Assembly (NCBI GenBank): GCA_035910535.1
Contig: JAMHXF010000099.1
Span: 86,160 to 150,159, forward strand
Reading direction: 5' to 3'
DNA: 64,000 nucleotides
Source: Archangium_A sp035910535
Lineage (GTDB): Bacteria > Myxococcota > Myxococcia > Myxococcales > Myxococcaceae
Shown: positions 38,290 through 47,967 of the stretch, piece by piece
Position numbering within the stretch: the stretch's first letter is position 1
Layout of the letters: each line of letters opens with the position of its first letter
Notes under the pieces: generated by a model
Seen by the model: only the letters and a program-made list of their open reading frames with translations
Databases searched by the model: none
Told to the model about the DNA's origin: nothing
Made by a program: the position numbers and the translations under genes

Positions 38290-39639
38290 ATGCAGCCCAC
38301 TGACTTCGCTTCTCTCGGCCTCTCGGCCGCCACGCTGACGGCTCTTCAGCGCGCAAACTACGAACGGCCTTCGCCGATTCAGGCGCAGACCATTCCAGCA
38401 GCGCTCGCTGGCAAAGACGTCATCGGTTGCGCGGCGACCGGCACGGGAAAGACGGCGTCATTCATCCTCCCCATCGTCGAGCGGTTGCACGGCAAGAAGG
38501 GCCTGCTCGCGTTGGTGCTGGCGCCCACGCGCGAGCTCGCGCTGCAGATTCACGAGCACGCGGTTCGCTTCGGCGCGCCGCATGGCGTGAAGTCGGTCGT
38601 GGTCATCGGCGGCGTGGGCATGGGCGCGCAGAAAGACGGCCTCAAGTTCGCCAACCTCTGCATCGCCACGCCGGGCCGCCTCATCGACCACATCGGTGAA
38701 GGCAACGTGTCGATGGCGGGCATCGAAGTGCTGGTGCTCGACGAAGCCGACCGCATGCTCGACATGGGCTTCAAGCCGCAGCTCACGCGCATCCTCGCCA
38801 AGCTGCCCAGGCAGCGTCAGACGCTGCTCTTCAGCGCCACCATGGCCGGTGAGGTTGCGGAGTTCGCCAAGGTCCACTCCAAGAACCCGGTGCGCGTCGA
38901 AGTGGCCCGCAGCGGCACCACCGCCGAGCGCGCCACGCAGTGCGTGTACGAGGTCGGTCAGAACGAGAAGAACGCGCTGCTGCTCTCGCTGCTCTCGAAG
39001 GGCGACGAGACGACGCTCGTCTTCACGCGCACCAAGCGCCGCGCCGACAAGCTCACCAAGGTGTTGCAGCGCAGCGGCCACGCCGTCGAGCGCATCCACG
39101 CCGACCGCAGCCAGGGCCAGCGCAAGCACGCCCTCGACGGCTTCAAGTCTGGTCAGTACCGCGTGCTGGTGGCCACCGACATCGCGGCGCGCGGCATCGA
39201 CGTCGCCGACATCGGCCACGTGGTGAACTACGACCTGCCGCACGTACCGGAAGACTACGTGCACCGCGTCGGTCGTACGGCGCGCGCGGCGGCCAGCGGT
39301 CACGCGTCGGCGTTCTGCGCACCCGATGAAGCGCCTCTGCTGCGCGACATCGAAAAGCTGCTGCGCGTGAAGGTGCCGCGTGAGCCGCTGCCGAAGACCG
39401 ATGAGGTCTACATGAAGGCGCTCGCCGAAGAGCGCACGCGCCAGGCCGACCCCGGCCCGCGTCGCAGCGACCACGGCGTCTCGCAGCGCCCCGCAGGTCA
39501 GCAGCCCGGCCGTCACGCCCGTTCACATGCGCGCAACTCGCGCGTGTCGAGCGGCGGTGGCGGCGGCAACAGCAGCGGCGGTGGCGAGAAGAAGTCGACC
39601 GGTGCGGTGGTCTTCAGCGGTCGCCCGCGCGGTCGCTGA
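38290..39639 (+). CDS. DEAD-box RNA helicase (RhlE-like)
   Basis: The 449-residue protein has the Q motif with SPIQAQTIP (about 28-36), motif I ATGTGKT (49-55), Ia PTRELALQI, II DEAD (151-154), III SAT, IV TLVFTRTKRRAD, V ATDIAARGID and VI HRVGRTARA. All are intact. The basic, Gly/Ser-rich tail (VSSGGGGGNSSGGGEKK) is typical of RhlE-type helicases in RNA metabolism. The start at ATG 38290 is 13 bp after the upstream stop. Presumably monocistronic or loosely coupled. Confidence 0.95.
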   Translation: MQPTDFASLGLSAATLTALQRANYERPSPIQAQTIPAALAGKDVIGCAATGTGKTASFILPIVERLHGKKGLLALVLAPTRELALQIHEHAVRFGAPHGVKSVVVIGGVGMGAQKDGLKFANLCIATPGRLIDHIGEGNVSMAGIEVLVLDEADRMLDMGFKPQLTRILAKLPRQRQTLLFSATMAGEVAEFAKVHSKNPVRVEVARSGTTAERATQCVYEVGQNEKNALLLSLLSKGDETTLVFTRTKRRADKLTKVLQRSGHAVERIHADRSQGQRKHALDGFKSGQYRVLVATDIAARGIDVADIGHVVNYDLPHVPEDYVHRVGRTARAAASGHASAFCAPDEAPLLRDIEKLLRVKVPREPLPKTDEVYMKALAEERTRQADPGPRRSDHGVSQRPAGQQPGRHARSHARNSRVSSGGGGGNSSGGGEKKSTGAVVFSGRPRGR

Positions 39640-39755
39640 AAATTTCAAACCAGCAGTGGGCGTGACGATTGCAACTATGGAAGTTGCCCGCGCGCTCGCT
39701 GGTGTGAGCATTGCAGTCCATTGCGGCTCCAACGACATGAGTGAGACCGTCTCCG

Positions 39756-39775
39756 CTCCTTCAAAGGGGAAGGAG
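39756..39775 (+). promoter_or_regulatory. Hairpin that would sequester the lipase ribosome-binding site
   Basis: CTCCTT (39756-39761) can pair with AAGGAG (39770-39775), the Shine-Dalgarno sequence of the lipase gene, around an 8-nt loop. A second helix, GTCTCC (39749-39754) with GGAGAC (39772-39777), would be mutually exclusive. This could regulate translation, for example by temperature or a bound factor. It is a by-eye prediction. Confidence 0.35.
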
Positions 39776-39785
39776 ACGTCGCTTC

Positions 39786-40835
39786 GTGGCTCGTTCATTT
39801 TTCGGGTTGTTCGTGTTGCTGTGTTCGTGCGGACCGGACTCGCAGCTCGCTGTCAGTGACTCGTCTGTCGACACCGTCACCTCGACGCTGAGCTTCAGCG
39901 GGGCCGACGCGCAGTTCGCGGGCGGCTTTGCGCCGTCGAACGCGCCGTATGGTGGCTTCGGAGGCGCGGCCAACTGCACGGCGACGCGCACGCCCGTCAT
40001 CTTCGTGCCCGGCAACGGAGACACCGCGAACAACTTCGATTTCCCGTCGAGCACCGGCGTGCCGTCGGCCTACGCGGCCTTCAAAGCCGCTGGCTACAAA
40101 GACTGCGAGCTGTTCGGCATCAACTGGCTCTCGGCGGCGCAGCGGCAGTCGCCCACGTCGAACTACCATTCGTTCGACAAGGCCGCGCGCGTGCGCGACT
40201 TCATCGTCGACGTGCTCGCGTACACGCAGGCCTCGAAGGTCGACATCATCGGCCACTCCATGGGCGTGACGGTCTCGCTGCACGCGCTCGAGCGCTTCTC
40301 GCTGCAGAGCAAGCTGCGTCGCTTCATCGCCATTTCTGGCGCGCTGCGCGGGCTCTCGGTGTGCACGCAGGTCGGCTACGCGAACCCGTACTTCCCGACG
40401 TGCGGCAGCCAGAACTACTTCAACTCCGACATCTTCGGGTTCTACCCGTCGATGAACTCGCGCATGCAGAACAACGGCTTTCGCGACACGCCGTCACGCT
40501 TCACGTCGTCGACCTTCTATTCACTGCGCGCCGACGTGCACGACGGCTTCAGCTGCCCCACCAACGCGTTCACCTCGAGCTGCGGAGAGACGGGCTCGTT
40601 CGACGCGCGCAGCAACGTCAGCGCGCAGCTCGACGTGGGCCACGGGGCGACGTCATTGCAGGTCGACTTCGACTGGACCGACTACAGCCCGTACATCGCC
40701 GGCGCTGGAGACACGGACGGCGTCGGCCACTTCCGCGCGAAGAACAACACCGGCGCGCTGCAGGTGATGATGCTCACCACCAGCTGCACCGGCACGGCGT
40801 GCTGCACCGGTTACGGCGCGACCTGCGGGCTCTGA
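39786..40835 (+). CDS. Secreted lipase/esterase lipoprotein
   Basis: The 349-residue product starts at GTG 39786, preceded by AAGGAG. It has a lipoprotein signal (VARSFFGLFVLLCSC). The alpha/beta hydrolase features are VIFVPGNGDTANNF near the N-terminus, the nucleophile elbow IGHSMGVT (GxSxG), and candidate acid and histidine residues near DVGHGATS or GVGHFRAK. The arrangement resembles class-2 (LipA/EstA-type) lipases. Cysteines in the second half suggest disulfides. It converges with the PepSY gene and overlaps its end by 25 bp. Confidence 0.8.
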   Translation: MARSFFGLFVLLCSCGPDSQLAVSDSSVDTVTSTLSFSGADAQFAGGFAPSNAPYGGFGGAANCTATRTPVIFVPGNGDTANNFDFPSSTGVPSAYAAFKAAGYKDCELFGINWLSAAQRQSPTSNYHSFDKAARVRDFIVDVLAYTQASKVDIIGHSMGVTVSLHALERFSLQSKLRRFIAISGALRGLSVCTQVGYANPYFPTCGSQNYFNSDIFGFYPSMNSRMQNNGFRDTPSRFTSSTFYSLRADVHDGFSCPTNAFTSSCGETGSFDARSNVSAQLDVGHGATSLQVDFDWTDYSPYIAGAGDTDGVGHFRAKNNTGALQVMMLTTSCTGTACCTGYGATCGL

Positions 40836-41827
40836 CGCCTGCGCCCCAGCCACCACGAAATCAGCGCGCTGACGAAGAGCACCAGCGGCACCAGGCCCGT
40901 CAGAGAGATGATGACGGTGCCCAACGGGCCCCAGTAGTGCCCTTCGTGCAGCGTGCGCATCGTGCTCACGAACGTCGTCGGAGGCGCGCTCTTCGGCGTG
41001 ATTTCGAACGTCTCGGAGTCGACGTTGAACTGGCCGTCGCGCACCAGCGTGATGGCGACCTTCGCTCCGTCAGGCGCGAAGCGCACCTGCTCGAACGCGC
41101 TCCCTTCGAGGGCTTTGGTCAACGCCGCGAAGTCGACGCGCGCTGAGGTCGGCGGTGGGCGGCCCAGCTTGCCTCCGAACCAGTCGGGCTTGGCCAGCAC
41201 GATGCCGCTGGCGGTCGAGACGAGCAGGCCGACGACCGTCCACACAGCGGTCAGCTCGTGCAGCGCCAACATGCGCGCGCGCAGCGACGGCGTCTTGAGC
41301 CCGCGCAGCGTGACGGCCTGCTTCGGCCCGCGCCCTCCGCGCCACCAGATGACGAGCCCCAGCACGCTCAGCACGAGCGCCAACATTCCCGAGACCGCGA
41401 CGATGGGGCGGCCGACTTTGCCGCTCAGAAAGAGCTCGTGATGGAAGATGAACGAGAAGCCCTTCACGCTCTGCTCGTACGGCACCACCTTGGTGACTTC
41501 GCCCGTGCCTGAGTCGACGTGCACGTAGACGCGCTCACGCTTTCCTCCCTGCGGCGCGGCGTCGATGATCATTCGCCAGTCGCGGCCCGAGCCTGCCGCC
41601 GGCGCCTTCACCCAACCCGGGTCTTGTGTCGCGCCGGTCTTCACGCGCGCGGCCTCCATCACCTGCGCGAGCGTGACCGCGCCGGTGCCCTCGGTTCGGT
41701 GGCCGAACGCGCGCTCCCACGGCTCGCCCAGCGCCATCAGCACGCCCGTGAGCCCCAGCAGCAGCAGGTGAATGCCGACGATCAACCCGAGCCAGCGGTG
41801 CACCACGACGAACGTACGGCGAAGCAT
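40811..41827 (-). CDS. PepSY-associated membrane protein
   Basis: The 338-residue protein starts at ATG 41827. The four-span PepSY_TM pattern is clear: first span with VVVHRWLGLIVGIHLLLLGLTGVLM, then periplasmic PepSY-like sequence with YVHVDSGTGEVTKVVPYEQS, HHELFLSGKVGR, a span at VSGMLALVLSVLGLVIWWR, and a final pair. Such proteins are common beside siderophore and iron-uptake genes, where they are implicated in ferric reduction or uptake. No iron gene lies immediately next to it. Confidence 0.9.
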   Translation of the reverse strand: MLRRTFVVVHRWLGLIVGIHLLLLGLTGVLMALGEPWERAFGHRTEGTGAVTLAQVMEAARVKTGATQDPGWVKAPAAGSGRDWRMIIDAAPQGGKRERVYVHVDSGTGEVTKVVPYEQSVKGFSFIFHHELFLSGKVGRPIVAVSGMLALVLSVLGLVIWWRGGRGPKQAVTLRGLKTPSLRARMLALHELTAVWTVVGLLVSTASGIVLAKPDWFGGKLGRPPPTSARVDFAALTKALEGSAFEQVRFAPDGAKVAITLVRDGQFNVDSETFEITPKSAPPTTFVSTMRTLHEGHYWGPLGTVIISLTGLVPLVLFVSALISWWLGRRRQSPQVAP

Positions 41828-41889
41828 GCGGCTCAAATGGTCGGTCGGAAGTTGCAAGTCAAAGTCAAAATTCACCCTACCCCGCTCAA

Positions 41890-42774
41890 ATGGGTCAGCA
41901 CGCTATGTCGCCTGCGGTGACCAGTTGGAGTCTCGGCGCGTGCTTCGCGTGCCCCCGGTGCCTGCTGCGCAGCGGGTGGAGGAAGTGCCCTCGTTGCAGC
42001 GGCGTGACGGTGGATCTCCGCGTCGAGTCGCTGCAGTTGTCATGGAGCGCGTGGCGGGGCTTCGCAGCAGGTTGGGCTCTGTATTCGTTTCGCGCGGTGC
42101 GCGCGCTCAAGGTGCTTCGGTGGGGGGCAGGGCTCGTCACGTTGGGTGCATGTCTGGCGCCGGTGTTCGGGCCGTGGCTCCGCAATGGCCACCCGCCGGA
42201 GTTGATGGAGGCGGGCATCGGGCTCCTCGTGGGCCTCGTGTTCGCGTGGCCCATTTTCGAGTTCATGTCGCTGTACCTGCTGCTCGTCGCGCACGTGCTG
42301 CGTGGGCTCTCGTGGGCCACCGCGCTCGCTGCTGAGCTCTCGCCGGTCGGCACGCTGAAGTTCTCGGTGTTGGCGAAGTTCACGCGCGCGCTGTCGCGGC
42401 CGTTGTTGCCGCAGCTCGAGGTGTGGCCGACCAACGCGCTCGACGGGCCGTCACGACGAGGCGTGCTGACGGCGCCGTTGCGGCTCGACTTCGTGCGCGA
42501 TGGTTGGGGCTTCATGGAGCGCCACGACGTGCACGCGACGACGGCGATGCGCGTGAAGTGGGAATCAGGTGAAGCGGCTGACCTCGCGCTCACGCATGGT
42601 GGCGTCGACTTCGCGCGAGCGACGAGCGCGCGTGCTGACGGCTCGACGTTGCCGTCGTGGTTGGAGGCACCAGGCCGTGCTGGCGTTCGCTTCAAACGAG
42701 AGTTTCCCGCCGGCACGCTCGTGGTGGTGACGCTCGACGACGCGCGTGTGCACGTCTCGTTGGGCGCGAGCTGA
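41890..42774 (+). CDS. Zinc-ribbon membrane protein, unknown function
   Basis: The 294-residue protein starts at ATG 41890 (a second ATG at 41905 is possible). Residues about 18-36 hold two CxxC pairs (CFACPRCLL, KCPRCSG). Several membrane segments follow (GLVTLGACLAPVFG, GIGLLVGLVFAWPIFEFMS, YLLLVAHVLRGLSWATALAA). The C-terminal approximately 100 residues are soluble and beta-rich. It is divergent from the PepSY gene across 62 bp. The pair shares a 10-bp direct repeat GCTCAAATGG (41831-41840 and 41884-41893), the second copy covering the start codon. Confidence 0.65.
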   Translation: MGQHAMSPAVTSWSLGACFACPRCLLRSGWRKCPRCSGVTVDLRVESLQLSWSAWRGFAAGWALYSFRAVRALKVLRWGAGLVTLGACLAPVFGPWLRNGHPPELMEAGIGLLVGLVFAWPIFEFMSLYLLLVAHVLRGLSWATALAAELSPVGTLKFSVLAKFTRALSRPLLPQLEVWPTNALDGPSRRGVLTAPLRLDFVRDGWGFMERHDVHATTAMRVKWESGEAADLALTHGGVDFARATSARADGSTLPSWLEAPGRAGVRFKREFPAGTLVVVTLDDARVHVSLGAS

Positions 42775-42775
42775 G

Positions 42776-43132
42776 CTACTGACGGCACTCCGTCGTGCCG
42801 GCGCTGGTGACCAGCTCGACCTCGCCGCCGTGCACCGGCAAGCGGCCCGCTTCGAGTGACGGCAACGCACAGTCGGCCGACGCGCGACCGGCGAGTCGCT
42901 CGAACTGCTCTCCGGGGCACAACACGCCAGTCATCACCGCGACCACGACGCCACTGTCGACCTGGGCGGCGCACGAAAGCGAGAGCACCGCGCTGCTGCC
43001 GCTGTTCATCGTGCCGACGAGGCCGACGCCGCCATCACTGCTGCACGAGACTTCATGCGCAGCGCGCGAGAATGGAACGCACGGCGGCGCACAGCCGACG
43101 AGCAGCAACGCGCCGAGCATCAGGGGGCGCAT
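42776..43132 (-). CDS. Tandem lipoprotein array, member 4 (118 aa)
   Basis: This is the last of four consecutive small lipoproteins of the same architecture. It has a lipobox (LLVGC), a double-Cys start (CAPPC), interior cysteines in VSCSSDGG and LSCAAQ, a late CxxxxxxF-like segment (VLCPGEQF), and a C-terminal end Thr-Glu-Cys (TTECRQ). Start is ATG 43132, overlapping the stop of the upstream member by 13 nt (ATGCGCCCCCTGA). Its stop is 1 bp from the stop of the convergent zinc-ribbon gene. Function unknown. Confidence 0.75.
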   Translation of the reverse strand: MRPLMLGALLLVGCAPPCVPFSRAAHEVSCSSDGGVGLVGTMNSGSSAVLSLSCAAQVDSGVVVAVMTGVLCPGEQFERLAGRASADCALPSLEAGRLPVHGGEVELVTSAGTTECRQ

Positions 43133-43494
43133 GAACCCACGCCGCCATCGTCAGGGATGATGAGCGTCGCGCCCGGCAGCAACGCATACGTGCCTGCGTC
43201 GAGTGGAGGCAGCGTGCAGTCGGCCCGGTAGGTGTTGATGGTCGGCTTGTTGCCGTGGTCGCCGCCACAGAGCGCGCCAGAGACCTGCAGCGACACGGTC
43301 GTGTCGGCGACGCTCGCAGCGCAGGAGGGTGAGCTGCCGACTCCCGACGTCGTGACGACGCGGTTCCCCGCACCGTCGAAGCGCAGCGACGTGCAGTCGA
43401 TGTGTTCAGGCTCGTCGGTGCTCGACTTGCATGTGCTCCCGCACGCCGACGCCAGCATCACACTCAGCACGAGCACCACGGTCACTCCACGCAC
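43120..43494 (-). CDS. Tandem lipoprotein array, member 3 (124 aa)
   Basis: The 124-residue product has a lipoprotein signal (VRGVTVVLVLSVMLASAC) with start GTG 43494. It shares with its neighbours the early Cys pair (CGSTC), HIDC, interior SCAASVADTTVSLQVSGALC, ADCTLPPLDAGTYALLPG, and terminal SCAP. The same pattern, PPLxxGxY-xP, is found in the other members (PPPLPPGRYVFPAF; PSLPAGEYDLPGG). The overlap with the upstream stop is 13 nt (GTGCGTGGAGTGA). Confidence 0.78.
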   Translation of the reverse strand: MRGVTVVLVLSVMLASACGSTCKSSTDEPEHIDCTSLRFDGAGNRVVTTSGVGSSPSCAASVADTTVSLQVSGALCGGDHGNKPTINTYRADCTLPPLDAGTYALLPGATLIIPDDGGVGSCAP

Positions 43495-43856
43495 GTCGTA
43501 CCTCCGTCTTCAAAGACATCGAGCGCGCCGAGCCCCGAGGGCGTGAACGCAGGGAAGACATAGCGCCCCGGCGGCAGCGGAGGTGGCTCACACACGAGGT
43601 GCGTCGGGCCTTGCGACGCGCCGACGGGGCAGGCGCGAACGCCCACCTCGAACGCGAGCGCGCCGCCTTCGACGTAGACGTCACACGAATCGACGAAGAC
43701 CTCTCCGCCCGCCGAGAAGGGCGCATAGACGAAGCGAGGCGAACCTGACGCGCCTCCACACGTCACCTGGCTGGCGTCGTGGCGGAGCGTCTTGCACGGC
43801 TCGTCGCAACCACTGCCCAGCGCCGCGAGCGTCAGCCACCAGCTCAGTTGCTGCAC
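43482..43856 (-). CDS. Tandem lipoprotein array, member 2 (124 aa)
   Basis: The 124-residue product has a lipoprotein signal (VQQLSWWLTLAALGSGC) with start GTG 43856. Cys pattern: CDEPC, VTCGG, DSCDVYV, RACPVG, LVCEPPPLPPGRYVFP, TTCVE. It overlaps the upstream member by 13 nt (GTGCAGCAACTGA). It is paralogous to its neighbours by architecture, although direct sequence identity is low and should be measured. Confidence 0.78.
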   Translation of the reverse strand: MQQLSWWLTLAALGSGCDEPCKTLRHDASQVTCGGASGSPRFVYAPFSAGGEVFVDSCDVYVEGGALAFEVGVRACPVGASQGPTHLVCEPPPLPPGRYVFPAFTPSGLGALDVFEDGGTTCVE

Positions 43857-44200
43857 GACGGCACACCCCCGTCGCCCGGCACCGAGAGCACGTCACCGCC
43901 CGGCAAGTCGTACTCACCCGCGGGAAGTGACGGCACTTCGCAGATGGCGAAGCCGGTCGGCGTATTCGAGTCGTCGGTGCACACGCGCGTTCGCGTGACG
44001 AAGCTGAGCGTGCCGCCGTTGAGCGTGGCGACGCACGAGACGATGTCCGACGCCTGGAGCGCGACGTACCGCCGGTCTGCGAGCACGTAGCCGCCGTCGG
44101 AGATGCCGCACGAGATGGTCGAGGAGGGTGCGTCGGTTTCAGAACACGGCGTGCACCCGACGGTGAGGGCCACCACGAAAACGATGAGCAGACGAGTCAT
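43844..44200 (-). CDS. Tandem lipoprotein array, member 1 (118 aa)
   Basis: The first gene of the array starts at ATG 44200 and encodes 118 residues with a lipoprotein signal (MTRLLIVFVVALTVGC). Pattern: CTPC, ISCGISDGGY, VSCVATLNGGTLSFVTRTRVC, ICEVPSLPAGEYDLPGGDVL, then GDGGVPSCSN. An upstream in-frame start 24 nt away is disfavoured because it would add MICFELIP before the signal. The array promoter is presumably in 44201-44297. Confidence 0.78.
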   Translation of the reverse strand: MTRLLIVFVVALTVGCTPCSETDAPSSTISCGISDGGYVLADRRYVALQASDIVSCVATLNGGTLSFVTRTRVCTDDSNTPTGFAICEVPSLPAGEYDLPGGDVLSVPGDGGVPSCSN

Positions 44201-44281
44201 TGGTATGAGCTCAAAGCAAATCACGCGCCATTTCGAGTTGTCGTCGAACCCGCTGGTTCACAGTCGTGCTCGCGTTTGCCT

Positions 44282-44297
44282 CGCCAACAAGTTGGCG
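44282..44297. terminator. Palindrome CGCCAAC-AA-GTTGGCG at the end of the TPR gene
   Basis: A perfect 7-bp inverted repeat with a 2-nt centre lies immediately after the stop of the TPR gene (minus strand) and about 82 bp upstream of the lipoprotein array. There is no T-run, so it may be a weak terminator hairpin or, because it precedes the array, an operator for it. The distinction cannot be made here. Confidence 0.4.
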
Positions 44298-44837
44298 TCA
44301 CTTCGCCAGTTTGTCGGCTACCACGGAGTCGAGCACCTTCGAGCGGAACCCCAGCTTCTTCGCCGTGTCTTTCGCTTCGTGCGCGCCCGCCGCGTCACCA
44401 CGCATCGCCGCCAGCACCGCGCGGTTCGCCCAGGGCACCGCGTACTGCGCGTCGAGCGCGATGGCCGCGCTGAAGTGCGTCGCCGCGTCGTCGAGGCGCC
44501 CCTGCTCGAGCCGCACGGCGCCCAGCGTGTTGCGCGCCGCCGCGAAGGCGCTCGTGGTGTACGTGCCCACCGCGAGCCCGGCGACGTGTCGCTTCCACGA
44601 CTCCGTCAGCGAGAGCTCGAAGGCCGCCAGCTCGGTCGCCGCGGCGTCGTATTGCTTTTGCGCCAGCAGCGCGCGCGCGCGACGAAAGCCGGTGGTCAGC
44701 CACAGCGCGAACGCCGTGAGCGAGAACACCAGCGCCGCCGCAGACCACAGCAGCGGGCTGGGCAACTTCGGCGCGAAGCCCAACGTCGCGACGACGAAAA
44801 TCACGGCGAACAGCCTGTTGCGTGCGGGCCGTGACAT
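44298..44837 (-). CDS. Membrane protein with TPR repeats
   Basis: The 179-residue protein has two hydrophobic segments (LFAVIFVVATLGFAP and LLWSAAALVFSLTAFALWLTTGF) followed by three TPR-like helical pairs. The clearest is TLGAVRLEQGRLDDAATHFSAAIALDAQYAVPWANRAVLA with alanine positions as in TPR; also ARALLAQKQYDAAATELAAFE. It is 6 bp downstream of the carboxylase gene and likely co-transcribed. Probably a scaffold or regulatory protein. Confidence 0.8.
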   Translation of the reverse strand: MSRPARNRLFAVIFVVATLGFAPKLPSPLLWSAAALVFSLTAFALWLTTGFRRARALLAQKQYDAAATELAAFELSLTESWKRHVAGLAVGTYTTSAFAAARNTLGAVRLEQGRLDDAATHFSAAIALDAQYAVPWANRAVLAAMRGDAAGAHEAKDTAKKLGFRSKVLDSVVADKLAK

Positions 44838-44843
44838 GCCGAC

Positions 44844-46406
<1,563 letters not shown>

Positions 46407-46428
46407 GTCTCCGCGCGAGTTAGCAGGA

Positions 46429-46989
46429 CTACCGCGCAGCGTGAACGCCCATCCACCGCTCGTCGCGCACCGATGAACGCAACTCGAACTCACACAGCGC
46501 GTCACCGCGCGCGCGGCAGCGGCTCTGCACGATGAGCGACTCGGCGCCGACGGTGTGCAGCGCCTCGTAGAGGATGCCTTCTTCGAGCGCGCAGTGGTGC
46601 GGCGTCGTCTTGTTCAGCAGCGCGAGGCCGGGGCCGAAGCGCTCCACGGTCCAGCCGCCGAGGTCTTCGCCGCGGTTGGCGTGGTGGTACATGCCGTCGA
46701 TGCCGAAGACGACGTCGCCGGCACTCTTGAGCTCCGGCGTCAGGCGCGCCTGGTGCGAGTCGCGGAAGAGCTGACGCCCCATTTGCACCACGGACGCATG
46801 GCCACCTTTCTTCGCGAGCGCCTCGAGCAGCTCGAGCAACGTGCCGATGGGGTACCACTGGTCTGGCCGGTGCGTGCGCAGCCGCTCGACCCACGCGGCG
46901 CCCAGAATCTGCTCGGGGAACTTCAAGACACCGAGCACCGCGAGAATGTCGGAGCCGATCGTCTCGTGCGTCGCGTTCGTGTACGCCAT
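46429..46989 (-). CDS. V4R-like domain protein, putative small-molecule binding
   Basis: The 186-residue protein is soluble. Its C-terminal pattern, HCALEEGILYEAL, then SRCRARGDALCEFEL, matches the V4R (4-vinyl reductase) end signature C-x4-GD-x2-C-x-F. Such domains bind hydrocarbon or aromatic ligands and often serve as sensors in myxobacteria. It is 22 bp upstream of the carboxylase gene on the same strand, hinting at a ligand-linked role. Confidence 0.55.
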   Translation of the reverse strand: MAYTNATHETIGSDILAVLGVLKFPEQILGAAWVERLRTHRPDQWYPIGTLLELLEALAKKGGHASVVQMGRQLFRDSHQARLTPELKSAGDVVFGIDGMYHHANRGEDLGGWTVERFGPGLALLNKTTPHHCALEEGILYEALHTVGAESLIVQSRCRARGDALCEFELRSSVRDERWMGVHAAR

Positions 46990-47013
46990 GGAGCACGGCC
47001 TACCACGTTGCGC

Positions 47014-47538
47014 TCACATGAACGGCAGTCGGGCACACGCTCCGGCGACGAGACCAATCGTCGCGCCGGCCATCACGTCGAGCGGGTAGTGCGCGCCGAG
47101 GTACACGCGCGAACAGCCGACGACGGCCGCGAAGCCCGACACGAAGAGCCCCAGCGCGCTGCCTTCACCCGCCCACGCGACGGCGAGAGAGACGGCCGCG
47201 GCGGTGTGCCCGGAGGGAAACGAGAACGCGTCGGGGTTCTGCACGAGCGCGTTGAAGCCGGCGATGCCCACGTTGGGGCGACGGCGCTTGAGGACCCGTT
47301 TGAGCACCTGCGAGGCGACGGTCGCCGCGCCGGTCGAGAGGCCAAGCAGCAGCGCGAGGTGTTGGTTGCCGCCCAGCAACAGCACGAGGCCGAGGAAGGT
47401 GAGGCTCGCGCCGTCACCGAGGTGCGTGACGGCGCGGAACACCTTCGTGGCCAGCGGGCGCTGTCGCCGTGAGACCGCCACCAGCACCGCTTCGTCCCAC
47501 GCGAGAATTCGCCGCAGCTGCTCCATGCGCGACTTCAT
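47014..47538 (-). CDS. PAP2-family phosphatase
   Basis: The 174-residue membrane protein carries the three phosphatase motifs: KRVLKRRRP (motif 1), SFPSGHT (motif 2), and SRVYLGAHYPLDV (motif 3 with catalytic His). Several membrane helices surround them. It probably dephosphorylates phosphatidate, undecaprenyl pyrophosphate or a similar lipid phosphate. It lies 24 bp upstream of the V4R-like gene on the same strand. Confidence 0.93.
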   Translation of the reverse strand: MKSRMEQLRRILAWDEAVLVAVSRRQRPLATKVFRAVTHLGDGASLTFLGLVLLLGGNQHLALLLGLSTGAATVASQVLKRVLKRRRPNVGIAGFNALVQNPDAFSFPSGHTAAAVSLAVAWAGEGSALGLFVSGFAAVVGCSRVYLGAHYPLDVMAGATIGLVAGACARLPFM

Positions 47539-47598
47539 GTTCGACGCGCGCGGCAGTCACGTGGAGCGGCTGCAACGTTCCGGTCTCAGCCGAAGTGC

Positions 47599-47967
47599 TC
47601 AAGGCCAGAGCGCAGCCCACGCGCGCACCAGCTTCGTCAGCGCGGCCTTGTGCTTCTTCACCTCGGCGTCGCTCGTGAACGTCACCGTCGCGCGGTCGGT
47701 GCCGAGCCACGTCAGCAGCTCGCTGACGACGTTCACGCGCTTCGCAGCCGCTTTTGCCTTCGCGCCGCGATGAAAGACGAGCATCACGCGGTCGTCTTTC
47801 GCCAGCTGAAAGGTCAGCACGTGCTCTTCGAGTCGGTAGCTCGGTGCGTTCCACTTCGTCTCTTCGACGAGCCGCTCGTCAGCCGCGAGAATGAGCTTCC
47901 GCAGCGCCGCAATCACGCTGTTCAGCGGGTGCGCACGTTTCGCCAGCAGCGCCTCGACGTCGTTCAT
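47599..47967 (-). CDS. DUF1801-family protein
   Basis: The 122-residue protein starts at ATG 47967, whose ATG overlaps the TGA of the HTTM gene (ATGA). The DUF1801/YdhG pattern is present: LRKLILAADERLVEETKWNAPSY, LAKDDRVMLVFHRGAK, and a final LTKLVRAW. The fold is frataxin-like in this family; its function is unknown. It is the third gene of the imelysin operon, which could point to iron, although this is inference. Confidence 0.8.
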   Translation of the reverse strand: MNDVEALLAKRAHPLNSVIAALRKLILAADERLVEETKWNAPSYRLEEHVLTFQLAKDDRVMLVFHRGAKAKAAAKRVNVVSELLTWLGTDRATVTFTSDAEVKKHKAALTKLVRAWAALWP

